From: JAUWQU01 sp964605095 | GTDB taxonomy: Bacteria; Planctomycetota; Phycisphaerae; SM23-33 | Direction of reading: 5' to 3' | DNA: 14,591 bases | Assembly (NCBI GenBank): GCA_964605095.1 | Contig: CAZSBS010000116.1 | Span: 1 to 14,591, forward strand | Part shown: piece by piece, positions 1 to 6,345 of the stretch | Layout: every line of letters starts with the position of its first letter | How positions within the stretch are numbered: the first letter of the stretch is position 1 | Program-made: the position numbers and the translations under genes | Notes under the pieces: generated by a model | What the model saw: only the letters and a program-made list of their open reading frames with translations | Databases searched by the model: none | What the model was told of the DNA's origin: nothing

Positions 1-1
1 C

Positions 2-136
2 ATGGCGACGCCACAGGCAGGCCGAACGCTACAGAAAAAGTTAAGCTGCTCTAGCCTGGTGGTTCTCGTTCTGGGATCAGTCTCCGCTCGCGCGGACGTC
101 CGCCCAGCGAATATCTTCAACGACAAGGTGGTCCTA
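2..136 (+). pseudogene. Truncated 5' fragment of a sialate O-acetylesterase-like gene
   Basis: An open frame from ATG at 2 encodes a basic start (QKK, residues 11-13), a hydrophobic stretch (LVVLVLG, 19-25) and a plausible signal-peptidase site at SARA-D (28-32). The mature start is DVRPANIFNDKVVL (32-45). This resembles the usual mature start of exported sialate O-acetylesterases, roughly A-D-V-x-x-P-x-I-F-S-D-x-M-V-L-Q. The resemblance ends at Leu45, whose codon is antisense to the stop codon of the minus-strand gene that ends at 134. The frame stays open to 280, but from there it only mirrors the other strand and lacks the VWGWA-type sequence expected next. I read it as a gene remnant left by a rearrangement. 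It could also be a chance frame, since the fragment is short and its true start may lie left of the window. Confidence 0.4.
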
Positions 137-2377
137 TCTTGTGGCAGCAGTGTCGGGGGCAACCAGGAACACGGAATGGACTGGCGGAAGTTTCACGCGC
201 ACGCGCGTGACGACCCCGCCTTTGCCGGAAACATGCGTGTACTCGCTCGGGCCTATCTTGCCGTCGTGCGGATTCCATAATTCCGGAACTAACTTGCCGC
301 GCAGGCGAACCCATATATCCACATCCTCGTCGGAAGAGTTGGCGACAAAGTACAGCTCGCGTCCCTCTATCACCTTGTGGATATATGACAGGTTGCCACC
401 CTTCACCGTCATGTCCTGTTCTATCACCATATCGCCGTCCGGCAGGGCCTCGTCGAGGACGGACTTGAGTGCGGCAGACGAGGGCGACGGGATGAACCAT
501 GCGCGGCCGCCTTTGGCGTTCTTGTGCCCCGCGGGGATTGTTTTTGCGGCATCGCCGAACATCTCGACCACCAACTTACGAACCTCGCCGTCTTTGCCGA
601 ACTCGGCCGAGATATCGGGAAGGCGGGTGGTGGCAATCACCTGTCCGCCCTGATCGTAGAACTCCTTGACCTTGCGAAGGCTGCTCACGCTGATGACCCG
701 GGACCCCGGAATAATAAAGACGCGCCATCTCTCCCAGTTCACCTTGTTCTTCAGCAGGATCGCGGCCCCGTCAACCTCGCAACGTTCCTCAAGCACCTCG
801 GGATGGATGAAGGTAAAGTCGCGCCGCACCGCCAAAGACAGCGCCTCGCCAACCTGCATGTAATCGGCCTCGGGGATATCGACGCAGCCCTCGTAGGGAT
901 TGCCCGGGCCGAACCAGGAACCCGCCTGAAGGGTGGCGATGGGGTAAAGCACTCCGATGTCGGCCACGTGCCGCCCGCCCTGAAGCAGGCGCTGGAGACG
1001 ACCGATGTACTGGTTGTAGGCCGGCAACTCGGGACCGTAGGTGGCCGCGCCAGGGGTCAGGTCCGGCTGGAAGATGATCTTCGCCTGGTCGTACCAGACC
1101 GCATGCGGCACCATGGTGTTGATGCCTTTGGCGAACTGGTCCATCGCCTCCTTGTACAGGTTTGCGACAGGCATGTTCCCGATGCCGCCATAGCACTCGA
1201 CCATTACCTGCGGCCGATCGTAGTTGCCGGCCGCCGAGCTGACCACCTTGTAGGCGCGGGAGGCCCGGCCATACGCAAAGACCTGATCGATGCCGGGCAT
1301 GCTCTGATACTTAAACGCCTTGATCAGGTCGCCGACGGTGCCAATCACCGGGTTAGCCACTTCCTCCTGATCGGCGTGTCCTGTCAGGCCCATGCGATGC
1401 GCCGCGCACCAGTCGCTGATGGTCTTGACAAAGCCGGTGGCGTACAGTTCGGCACGCATGCCGAACAGCGCGTTTCGCGCCGCGGCGGTGTCGGGGCCGA
1501 TGTCGAACCACAGTGCCGGGTACAGCGTAATGGGATTGGTCTGGTGCCGCTGCCGGAAACGTTCGTTGAAGCTTTCGGTCCAGGCCCGGCCGCCCTTGAC
1601 GTGGTAGAAGCCAGGCTCGTCATAGAAGGCAGTATCAATGGTGGTTCCGAAATGTGCCGGCATTGCGTCGTGGTAGGCTTGATATGTCAACGAGATGAAT
1701 GCCTTTACGGCTTTCGGGTCCAGATAATCCACCAGTCCCCCGCCGCCGTCGCCAACGCAGGTGAAAATCATCACCTTCCACTGCCCGGCCGGCACATTCC
1801 ACCTCAGGTTCCCATCCTTGATCGCCGCGGTGATGTCGACGCGCTTTCTTGTCGCCGCCTCCATCGCCACCGCACCCATGAGCTTTCCCGCAGGCACGGC
1901 CTGTGTGAACTCCTTGGGGCCGTTCACGTCGGTCGCGAGCATGTCGAGGCGCTTGCCAAGGGCCTCGGGATGGCGTTTGGCCAACAGGCCGCCAGCCGAA
2001 CCGCTGGGAAACCAGAACTCGTCGTAGAGACACATCTTCATGCCCAGTTTGCCGGCCTCATCGATCGCGGCCTTGTACTGCGCGAGAAACTCCGGGCTCA
2101 TGAAGTCGAATCCAATACCATTGCAGGGCAGAATGCCCATTCCGCAGTAGCCGGCCGTCTTGCACGCGGCGACCATGGCCCTGGTCTTGTCCGCATCCAG
2201 CTTGCCGTTCCAGAACCACAAGGGACGGGATTGATATCGAAACGGCGGAGCCTCGAAGTCGGCACGCAACTGCCCCGCTCCGCCGGCTTCAGCGCACCAT
2301 CCTTTACTCATTGACATTACATCCAGCGCTCCAAGGCTGACGACCAATACCGGCACACACGCCACAAACCGTTTCAT
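134..2377 (-). CDS. Exported GH106-related glycoside hydrolase (probable alpha-L-rhamnosidase)
   Basis: 747 residues with a signal peptide (about 1-29, ending WCAEA). The start at 2377 is supported by AGGAG seven bases upstream. The early motif RPLWFWNGKLD (about 51-61) is typical of GH106 and related TIM-barrel enzymes. It is followed by an acidic motif FYDEPG (D253, E254), GHADQEE (from H334), PGID (about 359-362) and VECYGG (E394). From about 475 to 620 the sequence looks like the Rossmann/GATase-like domain that follows the barrel in such enzymes. A short beta region ends the protein. Family knowledge: GH106 enzymes remove alpha-L-rhamnose from pectic polymers and are usually about 900-1100 residues; this one lacks the extra beta-sandwich domains. 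It is the last gene of the operon, 27 bases after GH78 copy A. Family membership is probable. Substrate is inferred from the neighbouring rhamnosidases. Confidence 0.65.
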   Translation of the reverse strand: MKRFVACVPVLVVSLGALDVMSMSKGWCAEAGGAGQLRADFEAPPFRYQSRPLWFWNGKLDADKTRAMVAACKTAGYCGMGILPCNGIGFDFMSPEFLAQYKAAIDEAGKLGMKMCLYDEFWFPSGSAGGLLAKRHPEALGKRLDMLATDVNGPKEFTQAVPAGKLMGAVAMEAATRKRVDITAAIKDGNLRWNVPAGQWKVMIFTCVGDGGGGLVDYLDPKAVKAFISLTYQAYHDAMPAHFGTTIDTAFYDEPGFYHVKGGRAWTESFNERFRQRHQTNPITLYPALWFDIGPDTAAARNALFGMRAELYATGFVKTISDWCAAHRMGLTGHADQEEVANPVIGTVGDLIKAFKYQSMPGIDQVFAYGRASRAYKVVSSAAGNYDRPQVMVECYGGIGNMPVANLYKEAMDQFAKGINTMVPHAVWYDQAKIIFQPDLTPGAATYGPELPAYNQYIGRLQRLLQGGRHVADIGVLYPIATLQAGSWFGPGNPYEGCVDIPEADYMQVGEALSLAVRRDFTFIHPEVLEERCEVDGAAILLKNKVNWERWRVFIIPGSRVISVSSLRKVKEFYDQGGQVIATTRLPDISAEFGKDGEVRKLVVEMFGDAAKTIPAGHKNAKGGRAWFIPSPSSAALKSVLDEALPDGDMVIEQDMTVKGGNLSYIHKVIEGRELYFVANSSDEDVDIWVRLRGKLVPELWNPHDGKIGPSEYTHVSGKGGVVTRVRVKLPPVHSVFLVAPDTAATR

Positions 2378-2404
2378 TGTCTCACTCCTGTCTGATTTTC
2401 TCAG

Positions 2405-5221
2405 CTATTTCTCACTGCAAAACCGGTAACGACCGGACCCTACCTCATATACCGCCGCGTTATTTTCCATGCGAAGGAACTTGACGCCCTCAGCCTTCGC
2501 CGCGGGCTTGTATGCCCTGAGCCCAGTCGAGGGGCCGGACTCGGTCACTCCGGCAGCGTCCTTGGTTGGCACATACACCGTCGCGGTAGTGTTGATCGGA
2601 ATCGTGACGTCCATCGTCAGCTTGTCGCCCTCTCGCTTCCAGTTGCTGATGATGCGGCCATACGGCGAATTGTATGACACGCTTGCCCCCTTCAAGTCCC
2701 CGACGATCTGCGGCTTGAGGATGATTCTCTTGAAGCCCGGCCCCGACGGATCGCACGAGATGCCGCCGAGCCCGCGATAGAACCACTCTTCGATGTGCCC
2801 CAGCATGCAGTGATTCTGCGACGAACCTGGATTCGTGTCCCACGCTTCGGTCAGCGCCGTCGCGCCCTTCTTGAGTTGGTAGGCATAACCTGGACCGTCG
2901 TCGCGAATTAGTATGTCGTACAGCACGTTGCCTTGGCCGCCATCGGAGAGCGCCCGCACGAGGTAGTTGAAGCCCACATCCCCAGCCGTGACGCGATTGC
3001 CTCCGGCGCGGATCTGCGCTACCAACCCAGCCAACACCGCGGCGCGCCGGCCTTCCGGCACGAGACCAAGCGCCAGCGGCATCGCGTTGGCCGTCTGGCT
3101 GTTGCGGTCGTACTGGTTCTTGTCGGCTTTGAAAAAGTTCCGATTGAAGGCCTCCTTCACCGCGCCGGCCTGCTCCTCATACTGGCGTGCCTCATCGGCC
3201 TTGCCCAGCAGGGCCGCGGTTGCCTTCAGAATCACCAGGTCCTGATAATAGACCGCGGTGGCCGTCAGGCCTTTTGAAGTAAGCTTCGATTCACCGGGGC
3301 CTCCCGGGCCGATGTCGTACCAGTCGCCCAGGCCATGGGATACGATGTGATTACGCGAGGTGCTCTTCAGATACTCGACATACCGCTTCATCCCCTCGTA
3401 GTGCCGCGCCAGCAGCGTGCGATCTCCGTACATCTGATAGACCTTCCATGGCGCGATGACGTAGGCGCTGCCCCATTCGGGCGAATCGCGGAAGCCGCCG
3501 CGAAAGACGGTGAACTCGGGCGCGATATCTGGCACCATGCCGTTGGCAAGTTGCGCTTCGTTCATGTCGTTGACGATCTTGGCGTAGAACGTCGGGACGC
3601 CATAGTTGTACATCACGCAGCCGGCCAGCAGGTGCGAGCATTCCAGCCAGCCGAGCTTCTCGCGGTGCGGACAGTCGGTCAGCACGCTCTGCAGGTTGCT
3701 CTTGATCGCGGCGTTGATCAGGTCGTGGATCCGGTTCACCAGCGGGTTGGCGCAGGTAAACGATCCGACTGTTTCCGCGGACGAATGCACGAACTGCGAG
3801 GTCAGCTCAACGATCCGCGGTGCGGGGCCGGTGTCATGCCCGGAGGTTTCTACCTGGAGGTAACGCGATCCGTAGTAGAAGAATCGCGGCATCCATGTCT
3901 CCCTGCCCTTGCCGTTCAGGGTGTACGTGTAATACGCCGGTCCGCCGGAACTCGCCTGCGAGACGAGGCCCCTTCCATCGAGCAGTTCGCCTGGCGTCAG
4001 CCGCACGCTGGCGCCGGCCGGACCCTTCACAATCAGCTTCGGCATAGAGGCGCAGTTCTGCCCGAAGTCATAGACCCGGACGCCGGGCTTGGGCTGTGTG
4101 ACCTTGGCTGGCTTGTACTCCTTCATCACCTTGATCGGCGGCGCGGCCTGTGCCGAGAGCCGGCCACCCGGCCCGTCCACCACGATTGCCGGCGCGAACG
4201 CGTCGGTTTCGCGGCCGGCCTTGTCCCAGCCAGGTATTTCCTTACGTGCGTCGTAGTCCTCACCTCCGAAGATGCAGGAGAAAACCACAGGACTGGGCGC
4301 CCACGTCCAGGACCCGTCACTGGCCACCACCGTGGACGTCCCATCGGCATGCTCGACATAGAGTTGCAGAATGACCTTGGGCGGACCGAAGGACCCTTTG
4401 AACTTCACGTAGCGGCCACCCGGAATGTTATACATGCCGTTGCCCAGCATTACGCCCACGGCATTCCGGCCTCTCGTCAGTTGAGCGGTGACATCGTAAG
4501 CCGTGTAGAGACAGGTCTTCCGGTAGTTAGTCCAGCCGGGATCGAGCACGCGATCACCGACCTTCTGGCCGTTCAGGCGAAGTTCGTAGAAACCCAGCCC
4601 GCAGACGTACGCCACCGCGCGCTTGATGTCCTTCGCTATCGTGAATTCCTTGCGGAGTTGAATCGTGGACGATGGCTTCGTGTCGACCGCACCAATCCAC
4701 TTCGCCTGCCAACTTTCCGGCGTGAGCAAGCCCATCGACCACATGGCCGGCTTGCTCCAATCCGACACCTTGCCATCCTTGTCCCCTTCGACTCTGCTCA
4801 GGGCAAGCCACACGCGTACCTTCCAGTGGCACTGCATCTGCGACTCCAGCGGCTTGCCTGTCCTGAGCGAAGTCGAAGGGCCTCCATATTCAACCTGAAT
4901 GCTCTGGTCCGACGCCACCTTGCCGCTATCCCACAGATCGCCCTGATCCTTGGCCAGCAGTTCCGGTGTCGAAGCGACCAGAATCTGATAGGCGGTTTGT
5001 TTCTGACCGCGGGGGATTTCTGATTTCAGATTCCCGATTTCAGATTTCAGATCGGCAATGATCCAGCACAGCCGCGGCTTTTCCGCGTCGATGCCGAGCG
5101 GATCGGCGCGGTATTCGCATCGCAACGCTTTCACTTCCGACGCATTCAAGATGGCGTTTCCGAATAGCATGCTCAAAACGATCGCCAGGGTGATTCTTCT
5201 AATCATGGCAGTAATACTCAC
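2405..5221 (-). CDS. Exported GH78 alpha-L-rhamnosidase, copy A
   Basis: 938 residues from a GTG at 5221 that overlaps the upstream stop (GTGA); an ATG five codons later (5206) is the alternative start. A signal peptide (about 1-27) precedes the GH78 N-terminal motif LRCEYRADPLGID. The order is then N-terminal beta-domains (to about 470), (alpha/alpha)6 catalytic domain, and C-terminal beta-domain with VTIPINTTATVYVP. DCPHREKLGW carries D516 and E521, which match the acidic residues of the GH78 active site; E792 in LTEAWD matches the late catalytic glutamate region. Reaction: hydrolysis of terminal alpha-L-rhamnosides, outside the cytoplasm. Oddities: three 21-base palindromic elements are translated in frame, giving PSTSLRTG, LSRVEG and PSTGLRAY, and an ADLKSEIGNLKSEIP segment comes from a TTTCAGA-type oligonucleotide repeat. 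It has a diverged paralogue at 6342-9149. The family call is firm; the exact substrate is unknown. Confidence 0.93.
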   Translation of the reverse strand: MSITAMIRRITLAIVLSMLFGNAILNASEVKALRCEYRADPLGIDAEKPRLCWIIADLKSEIGNLKSEIPRGQKQTAYQILVASTPELLAKDQGDLWDSGKVASDQSIQVEYGGPSTSLRTGKPLESQMQCHWKVRVWLALSRVEGDKDGKVSDWSKPAMWSMGLLTPESWQAKWIGAVDTKPSSTIQLRKEFTIAKDIKRAVAYVCGLGFYELRLNGQKVGDRVLDPGWTNYRKTCLYTAYDVTAQLTRGRNAVGVMLGNGMYNIPGGRYVKFKGSFGPPKVILQLYVEHADGTSTVVASDGSWTWAPSPVVFSCIFGGEDYDARKEIPGWDKAGRETDAFAPAIVVDGPGGRLSAQAAPPIKVMKEYKPAKVTQPKPGVRVYDFGQNCASMPKLIVKGPAGASVRLTPGELLDGRGLVSQASSGGPAYYTYTLNGKGRETWMPRFFYYGSRYLQVETSGHDTGPAPRIVELTSQFVHSSAETVGSFTCANPLVNRIHDLINAAIKSNLQSVLTDCPHREKLGWLECSHLLAGCVMYNYGVPTFYAKIVNDMNEAQLANGMVPDIAPEFTVFRGGFRDSPEWGSAYVIAPWKVYQMYGDRTLLARHYEGMKRYVEYLKSTSRNHIVSHGLGDWYDIGPGGPGESKLTSKGLTATAVYYQDLVILKATAALLGKADEARQYEEQAGAVKEAFNRNFFKADKNQYDRNSQTANAMPLALGLVPEGRRAAVLAGLVAQIRAGGNRVTAGDVGFNYLVRALSDGGQGNVLYDILIRDDGPGYAYQLKKGATALTEAWDTNPGSSQNHCMLGHIEEWFYRGLGGISCDPSGPGFKRIILKPQIVGDLKGASVSYNSPYGRIISNWKREGDKLTMDVTIPINTTATVYVPTKDAAGVTESGPSTGLRAYKPAAKAEGVKFLRMENNAAVYEVGSGRYRFCSEK
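2514..2534 (+). repeat. 21-base palindromic element, copy 1 (in GH78 A, C-terminal domain)
   Basis: Arms CCTGAGC and GTCGAGGG around a 3-base centre. Translated on the minus strand within PSTGLRAY. The paralogue lacks it at the same site: GH78 B reads ESG-KPA, GH78 A reads ESG-PSTGLRAY-KPA, a clean 24-base (8-codon) addition. Confidence 0.8.
2547..2608. repeat. 62-base block identical to 6460-6521 (GH78 A side)
   Basis: Perfect 62-base identity near the 3' ends of both GH78 genes, covering codons for about TIPINTTATVYVPTKDAAGV, followed after one mismatch by a further 11 identical bases. It ends just before the extra 21-base element of copy A. Confidence 0.88.
4784..4804 (-). repeat. 21-base palindromic element, copy 2 (in GH78 A, N-terminal domain, inverted)
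   Basis: Opposite orientation to the other copies: CCTTCGAC then GCTCAGG on the plus strand. Translated as part of LALSRVEG. GH78 B has only LAGGEG at the matching place, so the element was gained in copy A or lost from copy B. Confidence 0.75.
4860..4880 (+). repeat. 21-base palindromic element, copy 3 (in GH78 A, N-terminal domain)
   Basis: Arms CCTGAGC and GTCGAAGG around GAA. Translated as PSTSLRT after YGG. GH78 B has an element at the same site, so this insertion predates the duplication or was passed between the copies. Confidence 0.8.
4962..5105. repeat. 144-base block identical to 8887-9030 (GH78 A side)
   Basis: All 144 bases match the block in GH78 B, covering the codons from about GIDAEKPRLCW to STPEL. 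The match continues at high but imperfect identity toward the 21-base element. The catalytic cores of the two genes are far less similar, so this looks like recent conversion or selective retention. Confidence 0.9.
5015..5052. repeat. GATTTCAGATT-type tandem oligonucleotide repeat (GH78 A)
   Basis: Overlapping copies of GATTTC(A/T)GATT-like units on the plus strand. On the coding strand they read DLKSEIGNLKSEI, an insertion between the usual GH78 motif PRLCW and RGQKQTAYQ. It looks like an invading low-complexity repeat rather than ancestral protein sequence. Confidence 0.75.
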
Positions 5222-6345
5222 TGGTTTTTCTGTGGTACGGGGACCTTTCTCACAATGGCATCAAGAACCGGCAATGCAGCCTTGTAAATAACCTGATGCC
5301 CCGCAGTTGTCGGATGCTGGCCATCGCATGTCGCAAACGTGAGCCAGCCTAAATCGACGAGATAAACGCTGGTGTCCCTGGAGGAGTTCTTATAACTGTT
5401 GAAAGCCCGGGTCACTTCGGCTCGTGCTCGTCCGGACACAGGAATCATGACGATGATCTTGGTAGCCTGGTTGACTCGGCTGCGCAGCTTGACAAGAGCC
5501 CCTTTCACAGCCGCGGCGGCAGGTGCGCCGTTTTCGCCAAGATTGATCAGTACGACATCGGGGATCGGGCTCAAGGTCTTGCCACGCAATCGGCTCACCG
5601 TCGACGTAATGTTATCAATCAGCGTGCTCAGCGCAGGCACATGAGCCATTCCTCCACCCCAGTTATATCCGCCATATGCCATACGCGATTCCCGATAACC
5701 ATAGTGCCGGGCGAGAAGGTAACCGTAACTCGCGCGTCCATCCTCCGATGCCGCCCAGGAATCATTAGGCGGCCGACCTTGGCCCTGCGCATACGCTGCT
5801 CCGTCGCCGGACATGATCGAATCGCCAATATTCAACCACACCTTGCCAGGCAGCGCAGCCGTCATCGCGGATCCCCCCTTATCCACGACAAAGCCGGTGA
5901 TTCTGATCGCATTGCCGGGAACGTCGCCTGAATAACGATCCTCGAAAGGCGACATCCCTTTCACGAATAAATCGATCACCGGATCCGCGACACCTGAAGC
6001 CAACAGCACCGATTCCTCTTTCGCCACCAGTTGGTGGGTTTGCAGAGCGCCGCCATTGACCGACCATGCGATGATCGGAAAACGCTTTGGGACCTTGCTT
6101 GTCATGTGGTCGGTAGCCACCCGCAGGGCCACCTGCCGTGTACCTTTGAACTGCAACGTGATGGACGCCCCATTGACCGCCGAGCTGATGGAATCATCCT
6201 TGCTAACCCAATTGTATGGGGAAAGCCCTTTGAGCACCGCGGCGTCCGTGACCGGGATGACGGCTCCGAACAGATTGGCGCCGTTAAGAAGGATGACCCA
6301 AATTGCCGCCAGTATGCTTTTGCGAATCATGGTTGTTATGCTCAT
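5218..6345 (-). CDS. Exported two-domain SGNH/GDSL esterase
   Basis: 375 residues. A signal peptide (about 1-28) leads into a beta-sandwich-like domain (about 30-160) and then an SGNH hydrolase domain. Block I is NIGDSI with nucleophile S176; block II glycines lie in YGGYNWGGG; block III is NLGENG with N272; block V is DGQHP with D341 and H344. The Ser-Asp-His triad and the oxyanion residues are therefore complete. A beta-domain before SGNH recalls CE2-type and related carbohydrate esterases that remove acetyl groups from glycans. Deacetylation of the rhamnose-containing substrate is inferred from its position between two GH78 genes. Its ATG (6345) overlaps the upstream GH78 stop as ATGA, and its own TGA overlaps the next gene as GTGA, so translational coupling is likely. 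An inner ATG at 6330 is an alternative start. The acyl group removed cannot be read from sequence. Confidence 0.85.
   Translation of the reverse strand: MSITTMIRKSILAAIWVILLNGANLFGAVIPVTDAAVLKGLSPYNWVSKDDSISSAVNGASITLQFKGTRQVALRVATDHMTSKVPKRFPIIAWSVNGGALQTHQLVAKEESVLLASGVADPVIDLFVKGMSPFEDRYSGDVPGNAIRITGFVVDKGGSAMTAALPGKVWLNIGDSIMSGDGAAYAQGQGRPPNDSWAASEDGRASYGYLLARHYGYRESRMAYGGYNWGGGMAHVPALSTLIDNITSTVSRLRGKTLSPIPDVVLINLGENGAPAAAAVKGALVKLRSRVNQATKIIVMIPVSGRARAEVTRAFNSYKNSSRDTSVYLVDLGWLTFATCDGQHPTTAGHQVIYKAALPVLDAIVRKVPVPQKNQ

Noticed and set aside
92..103. Perfect palindrome GCGGACGTCCGC after the end of the GH106-type gene, considered as a terminator
   Set aside because: No loop and no following T-run on either strand; it lies inside the acetylesterase-like fragment.
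524..2314. Long plus-strand open frame (596 codons) opposite the GH106-type gene
   Set aside because: It is the mirror of a gene with clear motifs, has no recognisable domain, and long antisense frames are expected in GC-rich coding DNA.
3335..5023. Long plus-strand open frame opposite GH78 copy A
   Set aside because: Antisense shadow; its only repetitive parts are the palindromic elements read backwards.
5015..5052. TTTCAGA repeats considered as a CRISPR or iteron array
   Set aside because: Only a few overlapping units without spacers, translated in frame inside a gene.
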